A stretch of 64,000 nucleotides of DNA from NCBI GenBank assembly GCA_023480885.1, contig JAMCWX010000018.1:1-64000 (forward strand), given 5' to 3'. Below are positions 17,074 to 26,144 of the stretch, piece after piece. The stretch's first letter is position 1. Each line of letters opens with the position of its first letter. This DNA comes from Chloroflexota bacterium (GTDB lineage: Bacteria; Chloroflexota; UBA6077; FW602-bin22; JACPRP01). The notes below the pieces were generated by a model. The model ran no database searches. It was not told where the DNA came from and worked only from the letters and a program-made list of their open reading frames with translations. The position numbers and the translations under genes were made by a program.

Positions 17074-18801
17074 TTGCACGAGCTTGAGGAACGACGTTGG
17101 CGCTTCTATACTCTGTTCACGGTAATTGCCGTTTTTATCCTCATCCTTATCTTCAGGCTGTTCTATCTCCAGGTAATCCAAAACAGCTACTATAGCTCTC
17201 TGGCCAAGAAAGAGCACTGGCGCGAGGAAACGATCCCGGCACAGCGCGGCACGATCTACGACACGAACGGGCACGTGCTGGCCACCAGCGTCGGCTTTGA
17301 ATCGCTCTACGCCATCACGAACCAGATCGCCAGACCAGAGAAGCTCGCTCGGGCGCTGAGCCCCGTCCTGGGGGAATCCGAGACCGAAATCGCGGCAAAA
17401 CTGGCGACGAAGCAGAACGCCCCCACGTTGGTCAAAGCATATCTTCCCGAGGAGCAGGCAGACGCGGTGCGCAAGCTCAACCTGTGGGACGTCTACTTCC
17501 AGCCTGAATTCAAGCGCATGTATCCGGAGGGCAGCATCGCGGCACAGGTGCTCGGCATAGTTGGCCTCGAGTCGCAGGGGCTGACTGGCATCGAGGCGAG
17601 ATACAACGACGTTCTGGCCGGCAAGCCAGGCTCCCTGCTGGCCGAGAGAGACGCCACCGACGACGAGATAGCGCTCAGCGCCAGCACGTACTCGCAGCCG
17701 CACAACGGGGGATCGATCACGCTCACCATCGACCGCTACATACAGAAGCTGGTCGAGCAAGAACTGGAGAAGGCTGTCGGTCAATACAAGGCAGCGGGGG
17801 GCACCATCGTCGTGATGGAGCCGAGAACTGGCGCCATTCTGGCGATGGCAAACCGACCCACGATCGACTTCAACGATCCGAACCTGTTCGCTGCCAGTCG
17901 AACTCCTATGTACAAGAACGCGGCGGTGAGCGATGCCTGGGAGCCGGGCTCGATCTTTAAGATAATCACGATGGCGGCTGGACTGGACACCAAGGCAGTT
18001 ACACCCGATACCTCGTTCAACAATACTGGCAGCTTCGCCTACGGCGGCGGGGTGGTGCGCAACGTGATCACCCGACTGGGGCCAGAGACCATGACCCAAA
18101 CGCTGCAGCGCTCCTCGAACATCGGTGCGGCCTTCGCGAGCACAAGGATGGGAGCGGACGCGTTCTACAGGTACGTCGAGGCCTTTGGCTTCGGGCAGCC
18201 GACGGGGATCGAGCTGCAGGGAGAATCGCCGGGCATATTGCGAACTAACAAGACGGGCAACTGGTATCCATTCGATCTGGCCACAAACGCCTTCGGCCAG
18301 GGCATCTCGGTCACGCCCATCCAGATGGTTACCGCCGTGTCGGCAGCGATTAACGGTGGCATCTTGATGAAGCCGTACGTTGTCAAGGAGGTAGTAACCG
18401 AGAAAGAGCGCCGCGAATATCATCCGACGGTTATCAGGCAGGTGATCTCGCCGCAGACCTCCAAGACGCTAGGTGGTATGCTCGTCTCTGTCGTGGAGCT
18501 TGTCGAGGGCGGACAGGTGAGGCTGGCGAAGGTGCCTGGCTATCATGTTGGGGGCAAAACCGGGACCGCGGAGATACCGACTAAGGAGGGCTATGGCAGC
18601 TCGGCGACGATCGCCTCGTTTGTCGGCTTCGGGCCGGCCGACGACCCGCGCTTCGTTATGCTGGTGAAGATCGATCGGCCCGAGGCGTCGCCCTGGGGCG
18701 AGACCGTGGCCTCGCCAGTTTTCCGGGCTATAGCGGAACAGTTGTTCACGTACATGAAGGTGCCGCCAGCGAGGGCGGTGACGCAGAATCAGGGCGGGTG
18801 A
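17074..18801 (+). CDS. ftsI: Septal penicillin-binding protein (class B transpeptidase)
   Basis: FtsI (PBP3) cross-links septal peptidoglycan. There is a membrane anchor at about 10-32, then RGTIYDTNGHVLATS (dimerisation region). The transpeptidase motifs are SIFK (serine about 293), SSN (about 347) and KTGTAE (about 495). The frame is open to 16948, but that part overlaps ftsL. A TTG at 17074, nine bases after GGTGAG, is the likely start and gives about 575 residues. No murE follows, although ftsI-murE-murF is the usual order. Confidence 0.95.
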   Translation: MHELEERRWRFYTLFTVIAVFILILIFRLFYLQVIQNSYYSSLAKKEHWREETIPAQRGTIYDTNGHVLATSVGFESLYAITNQIARPEKLARALSPVLGESETEIAAKLATKQNAPTLVKAYLPEEQADAVRKLNLWDVYFQPEFKRMYPEGSIAAQVLGIVGLESQGLTGIEARYNDVLAGKPGSLLAERDATDDEIALSASTYSQPHNGGSITLTIDRYIQKLVEQELEKAVGQYKAAGGTIVVMEPRTGAILAMANRPTIDFNDPNLFAASRTPMYKNAAVSDAWEPGSIFKIITMAAGLDTKAVTPDTSFNNTGSFAYGGGVVRNVITRLGPETMTQTLQRSSNIGAAFASTRMGADAFYRYVEAFGFGQPTGIELQGESPGILRTNKTGNWYPFDLATNAFGQGISVTPIQMVTAVSAAINGGILMKPYVVKEVVTEKERREYHPTVIRQVISPQTSKTLGGMLVSVVELVEGGQVRLAKVPGYHVGGKTGTAEIPTKEGYGSSATIASFVGFGPADDPRFVMLVKIDRPEASPWGETVASPVFRAIAEQLFTYMKVPPARAVTQNQGG

Positions 18802-18859
18802 GAAAACTTCGCGCATCGTGGTAGAATAGGGGGAATATATCAGTTGTGGTGGTGCTTAC

Positions 18860-20236
18860 GTGCTGAGAATTAGCGACGTTCTGATTGGCGTGGGGAGCCA
18901 CAATCTGCCTCACGCGGTGTCGCCTGACCTCTGTTTCGCCGACGTGACCAACGATTCCCGCCTGGCCACCAGGGGCGCGCTTTTCGTGGCGCTGCGAGAC
19001 GTGCGCGACGGGCACGATTTCATCCCGGACGCGTATCGCAAAGGGGCTGCCGGCGTGATAGCGGAGAGGCTGATCGATCTGGACGGGTGGCTGGAACGCT
19101 CGGCCAGACGGGATTTCGCCTACATAATCGTCGACGACTGCATCACCGCGCTGCAGAAGCTCAGCGCGTACTGGCGGAGCAAGCACGGCATCCAGGTCGT
19201 CGGCGTGACCGGCAGTGTGGGCAAGACGTCGACCAAGGAGATGATCGCCACCGTTCTGTCGGAGGAGGTCAGGGTGCTTAGCAACGAGAAGAACATGAAC
19301 AACGAGATCGGCCTCCCTCTCAGCCTTCTGCGCCTGGACGACACGCACGAGAAGGCTGTGCTGGAAATGGGCATGTACGACATCGGCGAGATCAACCTCC
19401 TGTGTGCAATCGCCCGGCCACAGATCGGGGTAGTGACCAACGTCAGTCATTCGCACCTCGAACGGCTCTGGACGATCGAGCGCATCGCCCAGGCCAAATC
19501 GGAACTGGTCGAAGCGCTGCCTGACGACGGCATCGCCATCCTGAATGGCGACGACCCACTGGTCAGCCAAATGGCCGCGAAGACCGGCGCCAGCCACATT
19601 TTCTTCGGCACGGGCTCAGAGTGCGACGTTCGTGCCACGCGAATTCGGGTGAATGGGCTCAAAGGGATCAGTTTCGACCTCGTGTACGACGGCAAAACGG
19701 CGAGGGTAAAGACGCCGCTGCTGGGAAGACACACCGTGTATCCTTGTCTGGCAGCCGCCGCGGTGGGCATCGCACAAGGGATGAGCCTCGACGAGATCGC
19801 TCGCGCCCTGAAGAAGGCGCCATCTACCGTGCGACTGCAAGCCTTGCCTGGCAAGAACAGGTCTTCTATACTCGACGACACTTATAACGCGAGCCCTGTT
19901 TCGACAAATGCTGCCCTCGACCTCCTGGCAAAGCTGCGTGGTCGCAGAATCGCGATCCTCGGCGACATGTTCGAGCTTGGCAGCTACGAAGAGCAAGGGC
20001 ATCGCGAGGTGGGAAGGCGGGCAGCACGCTCTGTGGACAGGTTGATCGTGGTGGGCAAGCGGGCACGCTGGATCGGAGACGAGGCGCTGTCGGCTGGCCT
20101 CAAGGCCGTGGAGTTCGCGGAGACGAACGCAGGGGTGTCGATAGAGCTGCAGCCGAACGATTACGTGCTGGTCAAGGGGTCGCGGGGGATGAGGATGGAA
20201 GAGATTGTGGCGAGGTTGGTGGAAGAGGGTGGCTAA
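18860..20236 (+). CDS. murF: UDP-N-acetylmuramoyl-tripeptide-D-alanyl-D-alanine ligase
   Basis: MurF adds D-Ala-D-Ala to the UDP-MurNAc tripeptide. It is 458 residues from a GTG start. Landmarks are the N-terminal substrate domain with TNDSR, the ATP loop GVTGSVGKTSTKEM (about 115-128), NEKNMNNEIGLPLSLL, NVSHSHLE and DDTYNASPVS (about 335-344). All are MurF-specific; the MurE signature for diamino acids is not seen. It overlaps mraY by eight bases. Confidence 0.95.
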   Translation: MLRISDVLIGVGSHNLPHAVSPDLCFADVTNDSRLATRGALFVALRDVRDGHDFIPDAYRKGAAGVIAERLIDLDGWLERSARRDFAYIIVDDCITALQKLSAYWRSKHGIQVVGVTGSVGKTSTKEMIATVLSEEVRVLSNEKNMNNEIGLPLSLLRLDDTHEKAVLEMGMYDIGEINLLCAIARPQIGVVTNVSHSHLERLWTIERIAQAKSELVEALPDDGIAILNGDDPLVSQMAAKTGASHIFFGTGSECDVRATRIRVNGLKGISFDLVYDGKTARVKTPLLGRHTVYPCLAAAAVGIAQGMSLDEIARALKKAPSTVRLQALPGKNRSSILDDTYNASPVSTNAALDLLAKLRGRRIAILGDMFELGSYEEQGHREVGRRAARSVDRLIVVGKRARWIGDEALSAGLKAVEFAETNAGVSIELQPNDYVLVKGSRGMRMEEIVARLVEEGG

Positions 20237-21185
20237 TAACGCAATCTTGCTCGCGCCGATATCGTTCCTGGTGGCCGTGGCGTGGACGCCGTGGTTCATT
20301 GGACAGCTTCGCGCGCACAGGATGGGCAAGCAGATTCGCGTGGACGGGCCCAGCGGGCACATGGTCAAGGCGGGGACGCCGACTATGGGCGGCTGGGTAA
20401 TGGTGGGGACCACGGCGGTCCTGACGATGGCATTCATACGCGAGTGGGCAATCGCGCTGCCGCTGTTGATGGCCATTCTAGGCTTCGCCGTCTACGGCAC
20501 CGTGGACGATTTCGCCAATCTGCGATCCAAGGAGGGCCTGGGCCTGAGGGTCCGTTTCAAGTTCCTGTGGCACAATGGCATCGCACTGGCCATTGCGGCT
20601 GCGCTGTACTTCGTGTCGGGCGCGCAGACGGTCTCCGTGCCCTGGCTGGGAAGTTTTCAGATCGGCTGGTGGTTCATTCCCCTGGCGATGGTCACGATTT
20701 TCGCTACGACCAGCGGCGTGAACGAGACCGACGGGCTCGACGGCCTGGCCGGAGGGACAACGGCTATCGCGTACGGCGCGTTTCTAGCCATCGCCTTGCT
20801 GAACGGACAGAGCGCGGTGGCGGCGTTTTGCGCGATAATGATCGGCACCATTATGGCCTTTCTGTGGTTCAACGTGCACCCCGCCAGCGTCTTCATGGGC
20901 GATACGGGATCGCTGGCGCTGGGCGCTGGATTGGCAGTTGTGGCCCTGCTCACGGGGTGGGTCTTGCTGCTGCCCGTCGTCGGCATGGTGTTCGTCGTGG
21001 AGTCGCTGTCGGTGATGCTACAGGTGGCCCATTTCAAGGCGACGAAAGGCAAGCGCATTTTCAAGATGAGCCCGTTGCACCATCATTTCGAGCTCAGCGG
21101 CTGGGAAGAGGTGCAGATCGTGCAGCGCTTCTGGCTGGTTGGAGCGCTGGCCGCGGTGGTGGGTATAATCCTTGCAGAGGTGTAA
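20229..21185 (+). CDS. mraY: Phospho-N-acetylmuramoyl-pentapeptide transferase
   Basis: MraY transfers phospho-MurNAc-pentapeptide to undecaprenyl phosphate to make lipid I. It is 318 residues with about ten membrane helices. Catalytic landmarks are TPTMGG, DDFANL, the loop NETDGLDGLAGG, FMGDTGSLALG and MSPLHHHFEL. A GTG at 20229 overlapping murF is the best start; the open frame reaches 20205. It ends the first contiguous block of the cluster: 185 bases with a dispersed repeat separate it from murD. Confidence 0.96.
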   Translation: MANNAILLAPISFLVAVAWTPWFIGQLRAHRMGKQIRVDGPSGHMVKAGTPTMGGWVMVGTTAVLTMAFIREWAIALPLLMAILGFAVYGTVDDFANLRSKEGLGLRVRFKFLWHNGIALAIAAALYFVSGAQTVSVPWLGSFQIGWWFIPLAMVTIFATTSGVNETDGLDGLAGGTTAIAYGAFLAIALLNGQSAVAAFCAIMIGTIMAFLWFNVHPASVFMGDTGSLALGAGLAVVALLTGWVLLLPVVGMVFVVESLSVMLQVAHFKATKGKRIFKMSPLHHHFELSGWEEVQIVQRFWLVGALAAVVGIILAEV

Positions 21186-21205
21186 GAGACAATGGGTTGC
21201 GGGCT

Positions 21206-21232
21206 CACCACGGAGACACAGAGACACGGAGG
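21206..21232 (+). repeat. ACCACGGAG-type dispersed repeat, copy C
   Basis: CACCACGGAGACACAGAGAC followed by ACGGAGG, in the mraY-murD gap. Confidence 0.75.
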
Positions 21233-21370
21233 GGAAACCGATTTATCCCCTCTCCCTAAGACGCATAAGTCACATTACGGGTTGAAGGACGTTGCCAAGG
21301 CCAGATACCAGCGGGGGACAAGCCCCCCGCGCTACGTTGCGTCGACACACCTCTAGGAGCAGGGTGAGGG

Positions 21371-22783
21371 ATGAGTCTGTCGAAGGATAAGGTTTTCACA
21401 GGCAAGAGGGCTGTCTTGATCGGGTTGGGCACGCGCACGCACGTTAGCCTGGCGCGCTATCTGGTCAGGCGGGGAGCTGCCGTGACGATCAGCGATGCCA
21501 AGCAGGAGGAACGGCTGCGGGAGGAGATCGCGCTGCTGGGGGACCTTCCGGTAAGGCTTTCGCTGGGTGGGCATCGCGCCGAGGACGTGCTGGACGCCGA
21601 CGTCATCTTCGTGACGCCCGGGGCGCCGCGCGAGCTGCCAGTCCTGGTCGAGGCGCAGAAGCGGGGCATTCCGATCAGCAGCGAGATCGAGCTGCTCCTG
21701 GAAATATGCCCTGCCTCGGTCGTGGGCATCACAGGGAGCAGCGGAAAGACGACCACGACGACGCTGGTTGGCGAGATATTGAAGGCCGACGGACGCAAGG
21801 TGATGGTGGGGGGCAACATCGGAGTGCCGCTGATCGAGCGGATCGACGAAATGGACACGGAAACCTGGGTGGCGCTGGAACTCAGCAGCTTCCAGCTCGA
21901 ATACGCCAGGAAAAGCCCGAAGATCGCCGCGATCCTCAACGTCACGCCGAACCATCTCGACAGGCACCATACCTTCGAGAACTACCTCGAAGCGAAGAAG
22001 AACATCATCCACTACCAGGGTCCCGCCGATTACGCCGTGTTCAACCTGGACGATCCGGCATCCTGCGGCGTCGCGTCCGAAGCGATTGGCCGAGTTCTGC
22101 TGTTCAGCCGCCAGAGCGAGGTGCGCGAAGGGGCGTACCTTCGCGACGGAACGATTCACGTGAGGCTGGGCGGGCTGGACAGAGAGGTGTGCCAGGTCGG
22201 CGAACTGAAGCTTCCTGGCGAGCACAACGTCGAGAACGCTCTCGCCGCCGCCGCCATCTCGACGGCCGCGGGGGCTCTTCCGAAGAGCATAGCCGCGGTG
22301 CTGACGAGCTTCGCAGGCGTGGAGCACAGGCTGGAACTGGTGCGGGAAATCGACGGCATCAAGTTCTACAACGATTCGATCGCGACGTCGCCCGAGCGAG
22401 CCATCGCGGGCCTCCTGTCCTTCGAACAACAGGTGATCCTGATCGCCGGCGGCAAGAGCAAGCATCTGCCGTTAGACGAGCTGATTCGTACGATGAGGCG
22501 TAAGGTGAAGTATCTGGTGCTTGCCAGCGAGCTGGGCCTGGAAATAGAGCAGGCTCTGGCAGGCGCCGACGAGGATGGAGTCATTCCGAGGTGCCATTTC
22601 GCCACTCTGGGCGAAGCTGCGCTGAAAGCGGCTGAGGTGGCGCGGCCTGGAGACATCGTCTTGATGTCGCCGGGGGGAACTAGCTTCGACGAGTTCAAGG
22701 ATTTCGAGGAGCGGGGGCAGTATTTCAAGAAGCTGGTGCAGGCGCTGTCCGGGAAAGCGCCTGGTGAGGACGACCAGAAATGA
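21371..22783 (+). CDS. murD: UDP-N-acetylmuramoylalanine-D-glutamate ligase
   Basis: MurD adds D-glutamate to UDP-MurNAc-L-Ala. The 470-residue protein has a Rossmann-like UDP-binding N-domain (VLIGLGTRTHVSLARYL), the ATP loop GITGSSGKTTTT (about 119-130), TPNHLDRH and FYNDSIATSPERAI (about 335-348). AGGAG lies upstream of the ATG. Its last bases overlap the ftsW start (ATGA), so the two are coupled. Confidence 0.95.
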   Translation: MSLSKDKVFTGKRAVLIGLGTRTHVSLARYLVRRGAAVTISDAKQEERLREEIALLGDLPVRLSLGGHRAEDVLDADVIFVTPGAPRELPVLVEAQKRGIPISSEIELLLEICPASVVGITGSSGKTTTTTLVGEILKADGRKVMVGGNIGVPLIERIDEMDTETWVALELSSFQLEYARKSPKIAAILNVTPNHLDRHHTFENYLEAKKNIIHYQGPADYAVFNLDDPASCGVASEAIGRVLLFSRQSEVREGAYLRDGTIHVRLGGLDREVCQVGELKLPGEHNVENALAAAAISTAAGALPKSIAAVLTSFAGVEHRLELVREIDGIKFYNDSIATSPERAIAGLLSFEQQVILIAGGKSKHLPLDELIRTMRRKVKYLVLASELGLEIEQALAGADEDGVIPRCHFATLGEAALKAAEVARPGDIVLMSPGGTSFDEFKDFEERGQYFKKLVQALSGKAPGEDDQK

Positions 22784-24012
22784 GCATGCGCTTTCTGAGC
22801 AAGGCATATAAGAATCAGTTTCAAGGCAAGGGACATCCCGATTACGCGCTGATGGGCATCATCGCCATATTGCTGGTGCTGGGAGTGGACATGGTTTACA
22901 GCGCCAGTTTCGTCATCGCTCACAACAGCCCGCTGTACCACAGCGATACTTATTTCCTCGTTCGACAGATGCTGTGGGTGGGGATAGGCGTAGTGACCAT
23001 GTTGGTGCTGATGCAGGTCGATTATCACAAGTATCAGCGATTCACCGTGCCGGGGATGGTCGTCATCATTTTGCTGCTCTTCGTCGTCATCGCCACCAGG
23101 CTCGGGCACAGCGCCTATGGCGCGCAAAGGTGGTTGAGCCTGGGTCCGCTACCCGCGATTCAGCCGAGCGAATTCGCGAAGCTGGTGCTGATTCTGTATC
23201 TCTCTAACTGGCTGTCGCGCCGAGGCGAGCGGCTGAAGGACCTGTCCAACGGCACAATTCCCTTCGCCATTATGCTCGGCCTGATCACGGGCCTGGTGCT
23301 AATGCAGCCCGACCTGGGCAGCGCCTTCGTCATCGCCCTCAGCGCAGTTTGCCTGTTCTTCATCGCCGGAGCCGACCTGAAGCATTTCATCGCCGGCGGC
23401 ATCGCGGGAACGATCGCGCTGGTAATGCTGGCTTTGACGGAAGCGTATCGCTCACAGCGCATCGCGGCCTTTCTCGACCCGGAACAGGACCCGCTGGGGG
23501 TCGGCTGGCACATCATCCAGAGCAATATCGCCCTCGGCTCGGGCGGCATCTTCGGATTGGGGCTTGGCGCCAGCAGGCAGAAGTTCTATTACCTGCCCAG
23601 CGCGCATACAGACGCGATCTTCGCGGTCATCGGCGAGGAGCTGGGACTGCTGGGAACGATGGCCGTGATCGGATTGTTTGCGCTCCTGGCCTATCGCGGC
23701 TACAAAGCGACGATGAAAGCGCCGGATTCGTTCGGCATGTTGCTGGCGGCGGGGATCACTTCGTGGATAACGTTCCAGGCGCTGCTGAACATCGCCGTGG
23801 TGACCTCGACGGTGCCATTCACGGGCATTACCCTGCCTTTCGTCAGCTACGGCGGCTCGTCGATGCTGGTTTCCTTTGCCGCCATCGGCATTCTGTTGAA
23901 CGTATCGAGACATCAAGTGGGATTCGTGCCGGAGAAGAATCGCAACAAGGGGGCCGAGCCAGCGATCAAAAGCGTGAGAGCGCGAAGCGCGCACCTAAGC
24001 CAGGCGGAGTAG
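22780..24012 (+). CDS. ftsW: Peptidoglycan glycosyltransferase of the SEDS family
   Basis: FtsW polymerises lipid II at the septum together with FtsI. It is 410 residues with about ten membrane helices. SEDS landmarks are GAQRWLSLGPL...QPSEFAKLVLILYLS (about 113-140), QPDLGSAFVI, the loop SAHTDAIFAVIGEELG (about 274-290) and PFVSYGGSSML (about 348-358). Position next to murD and ftsI supports FtsW rather than RodA. murG, usually next, is missing. Confidence 0.95.
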   Translation: MSMRFLSKAYKNQFQGKGHPDYALMGIIAILLVLGVDMVYSASFVIAHNSPLYHSDTYFLVRQMLWVGIGVVTMLVLMQVDYHKYQRFTVPGMVVIILLLFVVIATRLGHSAYGAQRWLSLGPLPAIQPSEFAKLVLILYLSNWLSRRGERLKDLSNGTIPFAIMLGLITGLVLMQPDLGSAFVIALSAVCLFFIAGADLKHFIAGGIAGTIALVMLALTEAYRSQRIAAFLDPEQDPLGVGWHIIQSNIALGSGGIFGLGLGASRQKFYYLPSAHTDAIFAVIGEELGLLGTMAVIGLFALLAYRGYKATMKAPDSFGMLLAAGITSWITFQALLNIAVVTSTVPFTGITLPFVSYGGSSMLVSFAAIGILLNVSRHQVGFVPEKNRNKGAEPAIKSVRARSAHLSQAE

Positions 24013-24047
24013 CGAGACAATGTTTCACGAGAGGGGTGGTGGAGGAG

Positions 24048-24677
24048 ATGGAGATTAGCATACCATACATCTACGTGTTGGTGCTGCTGCTGGCAGCGTT
24101 TGGAGTGATGGGATTAGCACGGGGATGGGCACGAGACGCGGCTGCCCTGGCGGGAGTGTTCGTCTCGTGGATGGTGGTGGCGAAGCTCGGAGGGACGATC
24201 CTCGAGTTCGTCAACCGAGTTGCGCGGGCGATACTCTTTCTCACGCAGGGTGGCATCGAGACCGACGACCCGGCGCAGATGGCGGTCAGGCTCAGCAAGG
24301 TGCAGCTCGCCGATTTAGCGCATCCAGACGTGCCTCTGGCCCTGCTTTTCGGGCTCTTCATTCTGATCGTCTATCTTCTGTCGTCGCGCCTAATCGACCG
24401 CCGCACGACCTGGCCAGGGAAAGCGGGCGGCGCCCTTCTCGGCGCTCTGAATGGCTATCTAGTCTCATACGCGATGCTCCAGGCCCCTTCGCCGCGGACG
24501 AATATTCTGACGACGCTGACGTTTCCTGTCAAGGACATCGCGTTATTCCTGGGACAATATCTGGCGGCAGCGCTCATAATAGCGGTGGGCATCGTGATCG
24601 TCTTCGCGCTGTTTAACGGCATTCGAACGGCAAGGAGGTCCGCGGACGCGGGATGGGCACAAAAGAGGAAGGGTTAG
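24048..24677 (+). CDS. CvpA-like membrane protein of unknown role
   Basis: About 209 residues with four hydrophobic segments (about 4-22, 28-45, 100-120 and 165-190), resembling CvpA/colicin V production-type proteins in topology only. It has an RRTTWPGKAGGALLGALNGY loop. The frame is open far upstream inside ftsW; GTG at 24036 or ATG at 24048 are the plausible starts, with purine-rich sequence just before. It overlaps murC by 25 bases, so it is cotranslated with cell-wall genes, in the place where murG normally lies. It has no glycosyltransferase motif and cannot replace MurG. Confidence 0.7.
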   Translation: MEISIPYIYVLVLLLAAFGVMGLARGWARDAAALAGVFVSWMVVAKLGGTILEFVNRVARAILFLTQGGIETDDPAQMAVRLSKVQLADLAHPDVPLALLFGLFILIVYLLSSRLIDRRTTWPGKAGGALLGALNGYLVSYAMLQAPSPRTNILTTLTFPVKDIALFLGQYLAAALIIAVGIVIVFALFNGIRTARRSADAGWAQKRKG

Positions 24678-26059
24678 GAGACCTGCTGCAGGACGTTCGT
24701 CGCATCCACATGATAGGCATAGGGGGTTCCGGCATGAACGCGCTGGCGAAGGTGCTAGCTGAGGCGGGCTACCAGGTATCAGGCTCGGACCTCAGCCTGT
24801 CCAAAACGACAGAAGCGCTTGCCAGCATCGGCATCGAGATCAAGCAGGGCCACGCCGCCGACAACGTCGCCGGCGCCGACCTGGTCGTGATCTCGTCGGC
24901 CATACCGGCGGACAATCCCGAGCTCAGCAAGGCGCGATCCCTTGGACTGCAGGTCGTGAAGCGGGCCGAGCTGCTGAGCGAGCTAACGCGCCGCCAGCGC
25001 AGCATTCTCGTGGCGGGGACTCACGGCAAGACCACCACATCCTCCATGACAGCCTTGCTGTTGGAGCGCGCGGGCCTGGATCCGACGATCATCGTCGGGG
25101 GTGATGTGATCGACCTCGGCACGAGCGCGAAGCTGGGGAAAGGGGATTATCTGGTCGCGGAGGCCGACGAGTTCGACCGCACTTTCCTGAAGCTTTCGCC
25201 CTGGACGGCAGTGATCACCAACGTCGAGGCAGACCATCTGGATTATTACGGGAGCCTGGACGCAATAGTCGAGGCTTTCGATAAGTTCATCGGGATGGTC
25301 CCCGAAGACGGCCACCTCGTCGCCTGCTGGGATGAGCCGCCGCTGCGCAAGCTGGCCCGCAGGCGAGGGCGCGGCGTCGTCAGCTATGGCATCAGGTCCC
25401 AGGCAGATTGGCGCGCTGTGCGGATCAAGCCCAACGTGCTCGGCGGCAACGACTTCGAGGTGCGCCGGCGCGCGGAGCGCGTCGGCAGGTTCTCGCTGCA
25501 AGTGCCCGGCAGGCACAACGTGCTGAACGCGCTGGCGAGCATTGCCGCGGCCTCGTTGGTTGGAGTGGACCTCGATGAGGCCAGAGAAACGCTCGCCGGA
25601 TTCAGGGGCGCCGCCCGCCGCTTCGAGCTGAAAGGAGCGGCGAACGGCATTGTCGTCTACGACGACTACGCGCATCATCCGACGGAGATAGCGGCGACGC
25701 TGAAGGGGGCGAGAGAGAGGCATCCGGGACGCATCTGGGCCGTGTTCCAGCCCCACACGTACAATCGCACCAAGCATCACCTGCTCGGCTTCGCGCGAGC
25801 GCTGGAACTGGCGGACCAGGTCGTAGTGACGGATATCTACATGCCCGCGGGACGCGAGGTCGATACGCTGGGGATATCGGCAAGCGACATCGTGCGAGCG
25901 ATGAACCACGCGGCGGCGCGGCACATACCGAGGCTGGACGAGGTTGTGGCGCACGTCGTGCCGCGGCTGCAGCCAGGCGATATGTTGCTGACCATGGGCG
26001 CCGGGGACGTGAACAAGGTAGCGGTTGCGGTGCTAAAGCGGTTGGGGGAGAAGGGATAG
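24653..26059 (+). CDS. murC: UDP-N-acetylmuramate-L-alanine ligase
   Basis: MurC attaches L-alanine to UDP-MurNAc. It is 468 residues. IHMIGIGGSGMNALAKVL at the N-terminus, the ATP loop VAGTHGKTTTSSM (about 119-131), EADEFDRTFLKL, NVEADHLDYYG and YDDYAHHPTEIAATL (about 341-355) are MurC-type. It starts inside the cvpA-like gene. murB, normally adjacent or fused, is absent. Confidence 0.96.
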   Translation: MGTKEEGLGDLLQDVRRIHMIGIGGSGMNALAKVLAEAGYQVSGSDLSLSKTTEALASIGIEIKQGHAADNVAGADLVVISSAIPADNPELSKARSLGLQVVKRAELLSELTRRQRSILVAGTHGKTTTSSMTALLLERAGLDPTIIVGGDVIDLGTSAKLGKGDYLVAEADEFDRTFLKLSPWTAVITNVEADHLDYYGSLDAIVEAFDKFIGMVPEDGHLVACWDEPPLRKLARRRGRGVVSYGIRSQADWRAVRIKPNVLGGNDFEVRRRAERVGRFSLQVPGRHNVLNALASIAAASLVGVDLDEARETLAGFRGAARRFELKGAANGIVVYDDYAHHPTEIAATLKGARERHPGRIWAVFQPHTYNRTKHHLLGFARALELADQVVVTDIYMPAGREVDTLGISASDIVRAMNHAAARHIPRLDEVVAHVVPRLQPGDMLLTMGAGDVNKVAVAVLKRLGEKG

Positions 26060-26077
26060 GGGGACGCAGGGCGGTGG

Positions 26078-26107
26078 GCACCACGGAGACACGGAGACAC
26101 GGAGAGG
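26078..26107 (+). repeat. ACCACGGAG-type dispersed repeat, copy D
   Basis: GCACCACGGAGACACGGAGA followed by CACGGAGAGG, in the murC-ddl gap. Confidence 0.75.
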
Positions 26108-26144
26108 TGATCTTTCGGGGGGACGCCTGTCCGCCTCTCGTACC

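Noticed and set aside
24048..24677. CvpA-like gene as a replacement for murG
   Set aside because: It is a four-helix membrane protein of about 209 residues with no GT-B fold or UDP-GlcNAc-binding motif.
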